Shown here one piece after another: positions 1 through 9,258 of a DNA stretch of 64,000 nucleotides. Under the pieces are notes generated by a model, which did not search any database, was not told the DNA's origin, and saw only the letters and a list, made by a program, of their open reading frames with translations. This stretch comes from Bradyrhizobium sp. CB1650. Its GTDB lineage: Bacteria > Pseudomonadota > Alphaproteobacteria > Rhizobiales > Xanthobacteraceae. Location of the stretch: contig NZ_CP121695.1 in assembly GCF_029761915.1 (NCBI RefSeq), positions 6,663,501 to 6,727,500 on the forward strand, read 5' to 3'. Position 1 is the first letter of the stretch. Each line of letters opens with the position of its first letter. The translations under genes were made by a program, and so were the position numbers.

Positions 1-17
1 GGACGTCGATTGCTGGA

Positions 18-1739
18 CTAAGGAATGATCGGCAGCAGCAGATGCGACGGCCGCTCGGCGTCGCGATAGATCCTGTGCGTCACCGTCTTGCTGCTGCAGA
101 CGTGGTACGGGATGTACTCGACGTTCGTCATCGCTCCGGTGCCGGTCGGAACGTCCATCGACGTGATGTCGAGGCAGATCCGGTGGCCCGCCTTGAACTG
201 GTTGGCGGTGGCGAGGATCTCGACCTTGTATTCGACCACCTCGCCGGGCTTGACGGGAGTGATCGCGTCCTGCGTCAGCTTGTGGAACGGCGCCCAGGGC
301 TTCGAGCGCTTCTCGTCGAGCGCGCGATAGGAGGCCTTCAGCCAGCCTCGGGTCAGCTCCCGCTCCGGCAGGGAGGACGGGACATCCCGCTCCCCTTCAC
401 GCGCGGTCCGAACCGAGACGTCGGGGCCGACGTCCTTGAGCACGATGATCCAGTTGGTGTCGTCCTGATCGATCGCTGCGTAGAAGGTGAGGCAGATCGG
501 GCCGGCAATGGTGATGTCATGCGGCAGCGGCTCGGTCATGTAGCGCAGGCGCTCGACCTTGGTCGTCCGCGTCACCGGCATCTGCGTGAAGACGTCGGGT
601 TCGCGCGCAGCAGCGCCAAGCTCGGCGGCGGGGCGCGGCGGTTCGGTCGTGAGCCCTTCCCAGTGCGACAGATAGTATTTCGTCCACTGGGTCTCCGGCA
701 GCGGCCAGTCCACTCCGGTTCGCCACTCATTGGCGCCCATCAGCCAGTAGCGCACCGGTGGGTCGTTCATGATGCCGGTGTCCTGCCCTTTCAGCCAATG
801 GTCGTACCAGCGAATGATCTCGTCGTGATACTGATGAAATGGTCGCTCGAGATGCGCCGGCCCGGTGAACAGCAGCTTCTTCGGCGCATCTACGTTCTGG
901 AAATAGTGCTGCGCGCCGAGCCAGTGAAGCTTGTAGGTGTAGGCGTAGGCACCTGAGCCCGTATAGAACGGGATCTTGATCTTCTTGAAGATCTCCTCCG
1001 CGCGCTCGACCGTTCCGTCGAACTCCCAGGGATGCGTCATCATGAGATACATGATGAAGGTCCGCTGCCCCTTCTGCGTCAGGATATTGTAGAGATTGAT
1101 GTACTGCTTGAAGTCCGGATTCTGCATCGCCCGGCGCCACAGCTCTTCTTCCGCGGCGGGAAGCTCCGCAGGCCGGTCGCGCGATTCATGAACCGTGCTG
1201 AAGACGTCGAGCAGATACGGGAAGGTGTGCAGCACGCCGCCGGGATTGAAGTCGCGGAAGCCAAACATGCCGCCATATGCGCTGCAGGCGTCGTAAGGGA
1301 AGATGGCTTTCAATGCGGGATGCCCCTGGGCCGCCGCACGCCATTGCTCGCCGGCGTAGCCGGAGATGCCGACCATTCCGACCTTGCCGTTTGACCACGG
1401 CTGCTGCGTGATCCATTCGATCGTGTCGTAGTGGTCGGTATCCTCGTGGCCGTAATGTCCCTCGGATTTCGCTGATCCTCTCGGCTGCGTGATCACATGG
1501 ACATAGCCATTGGCGATGAAGCGCCGTGTGTCGCCCGCCTCGATCGGGCCGAACCAGAGCGGCGCGTGTGCCGGCTGCGGCGGCAGGATATCCGCAATGT
1601 CGGGCCCCTGGATATCCTTGTTGTGCAGCGCTGACGCGTACAGCACCGGGTATTTGCCGGGTGTGTCCGGACGATACACGTCGACGGCAAGGCGAGTGCC
1701 GTCTCTCATGGCAACGCTGATGTCGCGTTCCTCGATCAT
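18..1739 (-). CDS. CocE/NonD family hydrolase (X-Pro dipeptidyl-peptidase S15-like)
   Basis: The 573-residue protein has the layout of the cocaine esterase/S15 family: an N-terminal alpha/beta-hydrolase core with the nucleophile elbow GISGYAG around Ser126, a helical insertion, and a C-terminal jelly-roll-like half whose end (THRIYRDAERPSHLLLPIIP) is typical of the group. Members cleave esters or acyl/peptidyl bonds; the substrate here cannot be read from sequence. There is no clear signal peptide, so it is probably cytoplasmic. The start MIEERDISVAMRDGTRL fits family N-termini. It stands alone, about 280 bp downstream of the molybdenum hydroxylase genes on the same strand, and may belong to the same catabolic neighbourhood. 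Confidence 0.88.
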   Translation of the reverse strand: MIEERDISVAMRDGTRLAVDVYRPDTPGKYPVLYASALHNKDIQGPDIADILPPQPAHAPLWFGPIEAGDTRRFIANGYVHVITQPRGSAKSEGHYGHEDTDHYDTIEWITQQPWSNGKVGMVGISGYAGEQWRAAAQGHPALKAIFPYDACSAYGGMFGFRDFNPGGVLHTFPYLLDVFSTVHESRDRPAELPAAEEELWRRAMQNPDFKQYINLYNILTQKGQRTFIMYLMMTHPWEFDGTVERAEEIFKKIKIPFYTGSGAYAYTYKLHWLGAQHYFQNVDAPKKLLFTGPAHLERPFHQYHDEIIRWYDHWLKGQDTGIMNDPPVRYWLMGANEWRTGVDWPLPETQWTKYYLSHWEGLTTEPPRPAAELGAAAREPDVFTQMPVTRTTKVERLRYMTEPLPHDITIAGPICLTFYAAIDQDDTNWIIVLKDVGPDVSVRTAREGERDVPSSLPERELTRGWLKASYRALDEKRSKPWAPFHKLTQDAITPVKPGEVVEYKVEILATANQFKAGHRICLDITSMDVPTGTGAMTNVEYIPYHVCSSKTVTHRIYRDAERPSHLLLPIIP

Positions 1740-2021
1740 CGTTTCATCCCAGCTGTTCGTGACGCTTTTGGTCGACGTATGACGCGGTTGGCGGAGTGAG
1801 GAGCAAACCCTCGATCCCGACGCGAAGAACTATGTCATTTAACTTTACGATCGCAAAGTATAATGTTCATGATCTTGAGGCCGGCCGCAGGACGACGCGT
1901 TCTACCGACAGGACACTGGACGACGGTAGGCACCAGCGCGACAGGCTGTGGCGCGCACACACGGGACGTCCGCGTGTTCTTCGCGAAGCAAGTAGAGACT
2001 GGCCTTCGACAGGCGCCAGGA

Positions 2022-4247
2022 TCAGGATAGTGATGCTTTCACACGTTCCGGCGTCATGGGCAGCTCGCGCAATCGACGGCCGGTCGCATGGGCGAAGGCA
2101 TTGGCGAGGGCAGCCGATGTTGGCGGGAGCGAGCCTTCTCCCGCGCCGAGCGACGGATCGCTTCGTTGCATCAGGACGATATCGATGCTGGGGACCTCAG
2201 GGAATGTGAGGACTGGATAACCCGACCAGTCCCGGCTGGTGATCTGGCGTCGGTCGAAAGTGACCTGCTCCTTCAGCGCGACACTGACCGCCTGCACGAT
2301 GCCGCCCTCGAGCTGGTTCTTGGCGCCATCGGGATTGACGACGAGACCAAGATCGGCCGCCATCACCACGCGAGGCACCTTGATGACGCCGGTCTTGCGG
2401 TCGACCTCGACGTCGACCACCGCGGCCGCATACATCCCGATGCTCTTGTAGCGGCAAAACGCCAGGCCGCGCCCGCGCTGGCCATCGCCTTTCTTTCCCG
2501 CAGTCCATCCTGCCTTGTCCGCGGCGGCTTGCAGCACGGCCTGCGCGCGGGGATCCCTGAGATGCGCGAGGCGGAATGCGAGCGGATCGCGGCCTGCGGC
2601 TTGCGCGAGTTCGTCCATGAAGGACTCGATGGCGAAAATGTTGCCGTGCGATCCAAGCGTCCGGAACGAGCCGTTGCGCACCGGCGTATCGAGCAGCAGA
2701 TGGTTGCGGATTTCCTTGCGCGGTAGCTCATACGAAGGCACCGCATTACGGTCGCCGTCACCGAACGGCTGTGGAATATGCGGCGCGGGCGATTTGACGA
2801 AGGGGGTTTTCAGATCCCAGGCCGCGAGCAGGTTGACCCCGCCGGCCTGTCCCGGCCGCATCGCGTGGCTGTTGCTCCAGACGTCGTAGGACCAGTCGAC
2901 GATCTTGCCATCGGATCCGAGCGCCGCCTCGACCTTCATCGCCATTGCCGGACCGAACGGCGCCCAGGCGAACTCGTCGTCCCGCATCCATTGCAGCTTG
3001 ACCGGCACGCCCGGAACGGCGCGCGCGACAAGCGCTGCGTCCAGCGCGACGTCATCGGCGCCATTGTGCCCGTAGCACCCGGCGCCAGACATATGGACGA
3101 CGTCGACCTCGCCGGTCTGCAGGCCCAACACTTTCGCCAAATCGCCCCTCAGCGGAAACGCGCCTTGGGTGTGCGACCACACCGTCATGTGCCCGTCCTT
3201 CAGCCAGGCAACCGCGCAGGAGGGGCTGATCGCGGCATGGGACAGATAGGCCCGTGCGTATTCGGCGCTGAGCCTTTTGGCTTCACCCGGCACCGGCGCC
3301 GACTGACCGGCGGTGCCAACGACGATGGTTTCCGCACGCAGCTTCTTGAGCTCCGTGGGCAAGCTCGCCATGTCGGGGAGCTCGACTGCGTCATCGCTCC
3401 AATGCGCGCTCGCAGCCAGCGCGTCGCGGGCAGCAATCGCCTGTTCCTCTCGCTCGGCCGCAACAGCCAGGAAATTGCCATCGCGCACGACCGCGATCAG
3501 CCCTGGACGCGCGCGCACGGCTGCCTCGTCGAACGCGACAAGCTTGGCGCCGTAGCGGGGCGGACGAACCACCCGCGCAAAGACCATGCCGGGAAGCCGG
3601 ATGTCCTGGACATAGGATGGCGCTCCCGTCAGCTTGCCGGGCAGATCGATCCGGTTGACCGACTTGCCGACGATCGCATAGTCACTCGGCTTCTTCGGCG
3701 TTACGGTGAGAGCGATATCTCCCTTCAGCAGACCGGCACCGTCTTTCGCGATTTCCCAGAAACTCGCGCGCCGGCCGTCGGCCGCAACGATCGTGCCGTC
3801 CCTCGCCTGCAACTCCTCGACAGGAACACCAAACCGGCGCGCCGCCGCAGCGAGCAAACGGCCGCGCGCTTCGGCGCCGGCCGCGCGAATGGCGCCGCCG
3901 CCTTGCTCGACCGACTGACTGCCGAACGTATATTGCTCATCCGGTCCCCGCGACGTGTCGGCGGAGACCATGCGGATCCTGTCGAAGCCGACGTCGAGCT
4001 CTTCCGCCGCGATCTGCGCCAACGCGGTCAAGATCCCCTGCCCGAGCTCGGCCTTGCCTGTGAAGACCGTCACCGTTTCATCGGCCTCCAGGCGAATCCA
4101 GCCTTCCAGTCTGCGATTGTTGCGCAAGCTGAACGGCACATTTGCCGGCGCCTGGCCAAACGCCGGAGCAGACGGCAGTGCGAACGTCGCAAGCACCACG
4201 CCGAGCGACTGCGTGAACTGCCTGCGTGACGGCCTCAAGGCACTCAT
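2022..4247 (-). CDS. xanthine dehydrogenase/aldehyde oxidase-family large subunit, molybdopterin-binding (IorB-like), Tat-exported
   Basis: The 741-residue molybdenum hydroxylase large subunit begins with a Tat signal (SRRQFTQSLG, then a hydrophobic stretch ending near APAFG). The body shows family landmarks: TGKAELGQGILTALAQIA early, and GAGEGSLPPTSAALANA near the C-terminus with the catalytic Glu at about residue 704. Such enzymes hydroxylate N-heterocycles or aldehydes using water. Lengths and pairing match the two-subunit isoquinoline 1-oxidoreductase/nicotinate dehydrogenase type. No C-terminal cytochrome domain is present. The gene overlaps its 2Fe-2S partner by 4 bp (start within that gene's stop), so the two are co-translated. 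Which compound is oxidised is unknown. Confidence 0.93.
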   Translation of the reverse strand: MSALRPSRRQFTQSLGVVLATFALPSAPAFGQAPANVPFSLRNNRRLEGWIRLEADETVTVFTGKAELGQGILTALAQIAAEELDVGFDRIRMVSADTSRGPDEQYTFGSQSVEQGGGAIRAAGAEARGRLLAAAARRFGVPVEELQARDGTIVAADGRRASFWEIAKDGAGLLKGDIALTVTPKKPSDYAIVGKSVNRIDLPGKLTGAPSYVQDIRLPGMVFARVVRPPRYGAKLVAFDEAAVRARPGLIAVVRDGNFLAVAAEREEQAIAARDALAASAHWSDDAVELPDMASLPTELKKLRAETIVVGTAGQSAPVPGEAKRLSAEYARAYLSHAAISPSCAVAWLKDGHMTVWSHTQGAFPLRGDLAKVLGLQTGEVDVVHMSGAGCYGHNGADDVALDAALVARAVPGVPVKLQWMRDDEFAWAPFGPAMAMKVEAALGSDGKIVDWSYDVWSNSHAMRPGQAGGVNLLAAWDLKTPFVKSPAPHIPQPFGDGDRNAVPSYELPRKEIRNHLLLDTPVRNGSFRTLGSHGNIFAIESFMDELAQAAGRDPLAFRLAHLRDPRAQAVLQAAADKAGWTAGKKGDGQRGRGLAFCRYKSIGMYAAAVVDVEVDRKTGVIKVPRVVMAADLGLVVNPDGAKNQLEGGIVQAVSVALKEQVTFDRRQITSRDWSGYPVLTFPEVPSIDIVLMQRSDPSLGAGEGSLPPTSAALANAFAHATGRRLRELPMTPERVKASLS

Positions 4248-4711
4248 CGCACTGGCTCCAAGGCTGCCCGGCGCACGGCGCTGACGATCCGGTTATGGGT
4301 ACCGCAGCGGCAAAGCTGGTCGGCGAGTGCGTCCTTGATCTCGTCGTCGCTTGGCTTTGGATCGCGATCGAGCAGCGCCTTGGCCGCCATGATCATGCCG
4401 TTCGAGCAGTAACCGCATTGGGCGGCCTGCTCGTCGATGAAGGCCTTTTGCAACGGATGCGGCCGTTGCGGCGTGCCCAATCCTTCCAGCGTTATGATCG
4501 GGCCGTCTCCAACATCCCGCAGCGCGATCGCGCAGGTTCGCGTCAGCTTGCCGCCGACCGATGCGGCGCAGGCACCGCACTGTCCGAGACCGCAGCCGAA
4601 CTTCGGACCATTCAATCCGAGATCGTTCCGCAGCACATAGAGCAGCGGCGTCTCGGGTGCTGCAGCAATCTCGTGGGATTCGCCATTGACCGTGATCCGG
4701 TATGTCATCAT
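4244..4711 (-). CDS. (2Fe-2S)-binding small subunit of molybdenum hydroxylase (IorA-like)
   Basis: The 155-residue electron-transfer subunit has a plant-ferredoxin cluster site (Cys40, 45, 48, 60 in CGLGQCGACA...C) and an alpha-helical cluster site (Cys99, Cys102, Cys134, Cys136 in CGYCSNGM...CRCG). It passes electrons from the molybdenum centre of the adjoining large subunit to an external acceptor. It has no FAD domain, so the enzyme is an alpha-beta dimer rather than a three-domain xanthine dehydrogenase. It lacks its own Tat signal and would be carried out with the large subunit. The start is MMTYRITVNG; the second Met is equally possible. Confidence 0.95.
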   Translation of the reverse strand: MMTYRITVNGESHEIAAAPETPLLYVLRNDLGLNGPKFGCGLGQCGACAASVGGKLTRTCAIALRDVGDGPIITLEGLGTPQRPHPLQKAFIDEQAAQCGYCSNGMIMAAKALLDRDPKPSDDEIKDALADQLCRCGTHNRIVSAVRRAALEPVR

Positions 4712-4840
4712 CCACCCAACGCAATGCGCGGGCCGGACTCACGATTCAATCGGAGTCCGGCCAGTGTGATAGGCACTTATGGCGGAGCGAGTTCCAGCGT
4801 CTTGGACAAAATCAGCATCCCCGGCCGGCATGGAAGCAGC

Positions 4841-5257
4841 TCAGTGAGCCGCCGCCGCGGTTCCGACAGCCGCGCCCTTGGACAGACGGTTGTCGAGGCT
4901 GAACGCACCCGCACCAAACGCCGCGATCTGGAGCAGACCACCTGCCATCATCACGTTCTTGAGGAAGTGGATCATCTGGTTCTGGTCGGCGAAGTTGTTG
5001 TGGAACGCCACGCCGGCGGCAACACAGAACACGGCCAGCGCAAGCGCGACATAACGGACCTGGTAGCCGGCGATCAGCAGCAACCCGCCGCCGAGCTCGA
5101 GCGCGACTGCGACGATGTAGGCGAGCGGCGGCACAGGCAGGCCAGCCGCGGCAATCATTGCCGTCGTCGGACCGAAGGCGGCGAGCTTGCCGAGGCCACT
5201 CATTGCGAAAGGCAGGCCGATCAGCACGCGGCCGATCACGGGAAGATAGCGGTTCAT
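4841..5257 (-). CDS. DoxX family membrane protein
   Basis: The 138-residue protein has four predicted membrane segments and the N-terminal pattern of DoxX proteins (RVLIGLPFAMSGLGKL, with the later segment ALELGGGLLLIAGYQ). DoxX-family proteins are small integral membrane subunits linked to quinone or thiol redox systems; the role of this one is not known. An AAGGA ribosome site lies 8 bases before the ATG. It starts 28 bp after the pirin gene on the same strand, a common pirin-DoxX pairing, so the two probably form an operon responding to redox or electrophile stress. Confidence 0.9.
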   Translation of the reverse strand: MNRYLPVIGRVLIGLPFAMSGLGKLAAFGPTTAMIAAAGLPVPPLAYIVAVALELGGGLLLIAGYQVRYVALALAVFCVAAGVAFHNNFADQNQMIHFLKNVMMAGGLLQIAAFGAGAFSLDNRLSKGAAVGTAAAAH

Positions 5258-5284
5258 GGCAGTATTCCTTTTGCTGGTGGAAGT

Positions 5285-5986
5285 TCAGGCGGCGTCGACG
5301 AGGATGAATTCCGCGTCCTCGACCGCCGTGATGGTGAGTTCGGGTTCGTCGATGGCAGCGATACCGTCGCCGACCGCAACCCGTTGCCCGTTGACGAGGA
5401 TCTCGCCCTGGGCGGGAGCGAGATAAGTGTGCCGGAAGCCCGCCGGCGTCGTGTGGGTGAGCGTGGTCCTGGCAAGCAGCGTCGCACCCAGGACCCGCGC
5501 GTCGGCCCGGATCATCAGTGTCTCCGGCGTCTTCGGATCGCCACTCGCCAGCTCGATGAGACGGCCGGCGCGATCTGCTTTCGGGAATTGGCGAGTATCC
5601 CAACGCGGCGCGCCGCCACGCTGGCGCGGACGCAACCAGATCTGGAACAGCCGGAGCGGATCGTCGTCGCGGTTATGCTCGGAATGGCTGATGCCTGTTC
5701 CGGCACTGATGACCTGGACGTCGCCGGCGACGGTCCGGCCCACATTGCCGACGCTATCCTCGTGCGTGACGGCGCCTTGGCGGACGTAAGTCACGATTTC
5801 CATGTCGGCGTGGGAATGACGTCCGAAGCCGGTGCCGGGTGCGATCTCGTCGTCATTCCAGACCAACAGCGCGCCAAGCGGCGCATTCGCGGGATTACCT
5901 TCGGCCGAGACCACGAAGTGATGCCGCGCCTTCAGCCAGCCGCGATCGCCGTGATCAAGCGTTTCCTTGGATCGAAGTTGCAACAT
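5285..5986 (-). CDS. pirin family protein (quercetinase-like bicupin)
   Basis: The 233-residue pirin-type protein has metal ligands in the N-terminal cupin at His57, His59, His101 and Glu103 (GRHSHADMEIVTYV and ISHSEHN). Related proteins (YhaK, YhhW, PrpA) bind Fe or another divalent metal and some have quercetin 2,3-dioxygenase activity. Here it sits in a LysR-pirin-DoxX run on one strand, with the LysR stop 126 bp upstream. Its likely role is redox or electrophile response; a dioxygenase activity cannot be claimed from sequence alone. Confidence 0.92.
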   Translation of the reverse strand: MLQLRSKETLDHGDRGWLKARHHFVVSAEGNPANAPLGALLVWNDDEIAPGTGFGRHSHADMEIVTYVRQGAVTHEDSVGNVGRTVAGDVQVISAGTGISHSEHNRDDDPLRLFQIWLRPRQRGGAPRWDTRQFPKADRAGRLIELASGDPKTPETLMIRADARVLGATLLARTTLTHTTPAGFRHTYLAPAQGEILVNGQRVAVGDGIAAIDEPELTITAVEDAEFILVDAA

Positions 5987-6112
5987 GACCGTTCCTCAAT
6001 GTCGGACCCGATGGGTGTCCGTTTCGAGTTGGTTATGTGGCTGAAACGCTCGCATGATTAGTCGGCGAATAGGCGACGGCCCGTTCCACCTGGTGAACGG
6101 TCACCGGCCTTG

Positions 6113-7009
6113 CTAGACGGCCGACGACTTCAAGGCCGCTGCGACAAAATCGATCACCGCGCGGACCGACGGCAACATGCCGCGTCGCGACGCGAAGACG
6201 AGATGCACGATTCCGTCGCTGCCGCTCCATTCCGGTAGCACGCGGACGAGGGCGCCGGAGGCGAGCGCCTCGTGGCATTGCGAGGCCGGCAGCAGGACAA
6301 TTCCCGCACCCTGGCATGCCGCTGCGATCAGGACGTCGAAGCTGTCCGTCGCAAGGCGGGGCTCGATCGCTACAGAACTGGTGTCGCCGTTCTCCGCCGT
6401 CAAGAACCAGTTGCTGCCGCCCTGTTGTTCTTGATGGAGAATGGGGAACGCTGCCAGCTCCGCCGGCGTCTTCGGCGGCCCCTTGTCCGCCAGTAACCTT
6501 GGACTTGCGACCAGAATGCGTCGGCTGATGCCGATCCGCTTCACCTGCAGATCGGCGTCCGTGTCGAGACGCTCCCGGACTCGGATCGCCACATCGATGC
6601 CTTCGTGGACCAGGTCGATCCGCCGATTGGTAATCACGCATTGCAGCCGTAGCAGAGGATGGGCCGCCAGGAAGTCTCCCATCGAGGCTACGATCACTCC
6701 TTGCAGTCCGAGCGGACAGCTCAACCGCACTAGCCCTCGAGGTTCGGCCTGCATTCGCTGTGCAGCCTCTTCCGCGGCTTCCGCCTCGATAACAGCAGCC
6801 CGCGCGTGCTCGAAGACCTGTTGGCCGACCTCGGTCAGACTGAGCCCTCGCGTCGTACGGTCGAGCAGCCGGACGCCGAGCCGCTCCTCCAAGAGCGCGA
6901 CGCGCCGGCTGATCCGGGATTTCGGCACGCCCGTCGCACGGGCGGCTGCCGAGAAGCCGCGGTTGAGCACGACGGCCGCAAAAAACTGGAGATCGTTGAA
7001 ATCGCGCAT
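6113..7009 (-). CDS. LysR family transcriptional regulator
   Basis: The 298-residue protein has an N-terminal winged helix (MRDFNDLQFFAAVVLNRGF...RATGVPKSRISRRVALLEERLGVRLLDRTTR) and a C-terminal effector domain of the CrgA/DsdC-like LysR group. The ATG at 7009 is chosen because it opens the HTH exactly as in the family, although the frame stays open further upstream. It lies upstream of pirin and doxX on the same strand, unlike the usual divergent arrangement. It is the likely regulator of that pair and may also act on itself. Confidence 0.92.
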   Translation of the reverse strand: MRDFNDLQFFAAVVLNRGFSAAARATGVPKSRISRRVALLEERLGVRLLDRTTRGLSLTEVGQQVFEHARAAVIEAEAAEEAAQRMQAEPRGLVRLSCPLGLQGVIVASMGDFLAAHPLLRLQCVITNRRIDLVHEGIDVAIRVRERLDTDADLQVKRIGISRRILVASPRLLADKGPPKTPAELAAFPILHQEQQGGSNWFLTAENGDTSSVAIEPRLATDSFDVLIAAACQGAGIVLLPASQCHEALASGALVRVLPEWSGSDGIVHLVFASRRGMLPSVRAVIDFVAAALKSSAV

Positions 7010-7055
7010 CACGATCCATCTATCGTCCTCTTGGCCCTTGGGCAATTGCCGCTTC

Positions 7056-7844
7056 TCATCTCCCGGTGAAGACGATCTTCGGCGGCTCGATCCCTCGCTT
7101 GATGGCGTCCGCCCGCGCCGTGCGGCCGCGGCGAGCATCTTCAGAACTGTGAAGAGACATAGTGACGTCAAGGATCATGGCGTCCGCTGACGGCACACCA
7201 CCTCCTGACCATGCCTTCAGCAGGGTGCGTATCGCTGCATAGGAGCGCGTCGGGCCGGTCGACAGATCCCGCGCGAATTTCAACGCGGTCGCCTCGATCT
7301 TGTCAGCCGGAAGCACCAGAGTCGCGATGCCCAATTCACCGGCTGTGGCGCCTGTCATCGGCTCGCACAGCATCGCGTAGCGCGCCGCGCGCGAGCGGCC
7401 GATGCGCTCTGCCAGCCGTTGTACTGCGCCCGCAACCGGGGCCGACCCTACCGACGCCTCGATGCAGCGAAACACCGCGTCTTCGGCCGCAACGAGGAAG
7501 TCGCAGGCGAGCGCAAGCTCGAAGGCACCGCCATACGCGGCGCCGCGGACGGCCGCGACCGTTGGGACCTGTAGGGCTTCGATGGCACGGAACGACTGGT
7601 TGCATTCCGCAATGAAGGTGCGGAACTGGTTGGTGCTCTTTTCCAGGAAATCGAGCACGTCGCCGCCCTGGCTGAAATTGGGTCCTTCCGCTCGCACCAG
7701 CAGCGCCCTGATGTCGCTTTCACTGGCCTCTTGAACAGCTCGTTTGAGGTCGCTCGAAAAGGCCGAAGCGATGAGATTCTTTGGTGGGTTAGCCAGTACG
7801 ATGTGACCAACGGCGTCCGTCTGTTCGAACTTGATAACGGGCAT
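7056..7844 (-). CDS. enoyl-CoA hydratase/isomerase family protein
   Basis: The 262-residue crotonase-fold protein shows the oxyanion-hole/catalytic region GAAYGGAFELALACD and later CIEASVGSAPVAGAVQRLAERIG. A Glu in each patch matches the usual hydratase acids, so hydratase activity is plausible. The ATG at 7844 is preceded by GGGAG. The gene is the last of a minus-strand run beginning at the VOC gene (12702) and would process a CoA-activated ring-cleavage product. The short spacing to the MFS gene (49 bp) supports one transcript. Confidence 0.9.
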   Translation of the reverse strand: MPVIKFEQTDAVGHIVLANPPKNLIASAFSSDLKRAVQEASESDIRALLVRAEGPNFSQGGDVLDFLEKSTNQFRTFIAECNQSFRAIEALQVPTVAAVRGAAYGGAFELALACDFLVAAEDAVFRCIEASVGSAPVAGAVQRLAERIGRSRAARYAMLCEPMTGATAGELGIATLVLPADKIEATALKFARDLSTGPTRSYAAIRTLLKAWSGGGVPSADAMILDVTMSLHSSEDARRGRTARADAIKRGIEPPKIVFTGR

Positions 7845-7893
7845 TTCAATCTCCCTATTGTACGCTTGTGAAGCTTGAGAGCAGGTCTGGTCT

Positions 7894-9219
7894 TTAGGCC
7901 GTCTCGCGCGCCAGCGACGCGACGGCTTCGCTCGGTCGCAATTGCCAGTACACGACAAGGAGACACAGGCCACCGAGCGCCGCCAGCGCTCCGCCGACAG
8001 CCGAGAGAGCCGAGCCCAGTGCGCCCTGGAAGAGATTTTCGGCGACGACGGCCACCAGCGTCGGTGCGATCGCGGTCCCCGTGATACCGACCCAGGCAAA
8101 ATGAATTGCCGTGATTTTTCCGATCGCCGCTGCCGGCGACAGATGCACGATCGTCGATGTTCCGATGGTGAAGAGGCTTGCTGCCAGAAGATTGAAGACG
8201 GCGAGCAGCAGCCAGACCGAGACGATCGACCCTGCAGCCGGAACAAAGACCGCTGGAAGGAAGATCAGCGCGGAAATCGCAACGCCAAGGACCGGGACCG
8301 CCGGCAATCCCCATCTCCGATAAACCGTATCGACAAGAAACCCGGCGATGAACTGGCTGGCGGCGCTGAGGAGCAGGACGATGAGACCGTAGGTCAGGCC
8401 GATCTCGCCCGCGGGAATCTTCCATACCCGACCGAGATAGGCCGGAATCCAGGACGAGTACCCGACCGAAAGCATGATCGTTGCGGCGTTGGCCAGAAAC
8501 AGCGGGGCTAAAACAGGCCACCGATCGCGAACGGCGTCGAGGGCATCCTTGAGCGCCACCGGGCTATCCCTGCCATTGGACCGCCGCGCCGGCTCCTTGA
8601 ACGTGTAGATCAGTAACGCAATCGGTAACGCGATTGCGCCGCACGCGATCAGGACGAGCTGCCATGAGCGAACCGGGATTCCCAGCAAGGGAGGGACATA
8701 ACTTCCGTTCTCGCCGACAAAGTGCAAAATGGCGCCGCCGCCCAGCAACGCAAGGCCGCCACCGACGCTCGCCCCCATCGCCCAGATCGCGACGGCACGG
8801 CCGCGAAAGCGCGGATGGAATGCGTCCCTGACGAGCGACATGCTCGAAGGCCCGCACGTGGCTTCACCCGCACCGACACCACAGCGGCCAAGAAAGAGGC
8901 CAGCATAGGTCGCGACCGAGCCGCAGAACATCGTCGATATCCCCCACGCGGCAATCCCAATGGCTAGGATGCGCCGGCGCGGAAAGCGATCGACCAGCAT
9001 GCCGATGAACCAGCCTCCGACGGCGTAGGTGATGACGAAAGCCGCGCCGATCAGGAAACTCATCAGCGTGTCGGATATCTGCAGATCGCGCTTGATCGGC
9101 TGCACCAGCAGGGGAAGCGCCGCGCGATCGATAAACGCGACGGCATTTACGAGGCAGAGCACACTCACCAGCCACCAGTGCCCGAGGCTCGGCCGCTCGA
9201 CGTCCTGTTCGGATTCCAT
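7894..9219 (-). CDS. MFS transporter
   Basis: The 441-residue, 12-segment major facilitator is of the aromatic-acid or sugar-phosphate-like class (LVNAVAFIDRAALPLLVQPI in segment 1 and the loop GMLVDRFPRRRIL between segments 2 and 3). The ATG at 9219 is preceded by an AGAAGGA ribosome site, making it a better start than the in-frame ATG at 9252. It lies 40 bp after the alpha/beta hydrolase gene within the catabolic run and probably imports the growth substrate or an intermediate. Confidence 0.92.
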   Translation of the reverse strand: MESEQDVERPSLGHWWLVSVLCLVNAVAFIDRAALPLLVQPIKRDLQISDTLMSFLIGAAFVITYAVGGWFIGMLVDRFPRRRILAIGIAAWGISTMFCGSVATYAGLFLGRCGVGAGEATCGPSSMSLVRDAFHPRFRGRAVAIWAMGASVGGGLALLGGGAILHFVGENGSYVPPLLGIPVRSWQLVLIACGAIALPIALLIYTFKEPARRSNGRDSPVALKDALDAVRDRWPVLAPLFLANAATIMLSVGYSSWIPAYLGRVWKIPAGEIGLTYGLIVLLLSAASQFIAGFLVDTVYRRWGLPAVPVLGVAISALIFLPAVFVPAAGSIVSVWLLLAVFNLLAASLFTIGTSTIVHLSPAAAIGKITAIHFAWVGITGTAIAPTLVAVVAENLFQGALGSALSAVGGALAALGGLCLLVVYWQLRPSEAVASLARETA

Positions 9220-9258
9220 GCGTTTCCTTCTCCCTGGCGCGGTTTCGTCCATTTCCCT

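Noticed and set aside
42..956. Long plus-strand open frame opposite the CocE-type gene
   Set aside because: It is a codon-phase shadow of a well-supported family protein on the minus strand.
4226..6061. 611-codon plus-strand open frame
   Set aside because: It runs antisense to the 2Fe-2S subunit, DoxX and pirin genes, all strongly supported; its translation is Arg/Asp-rich with no domain.
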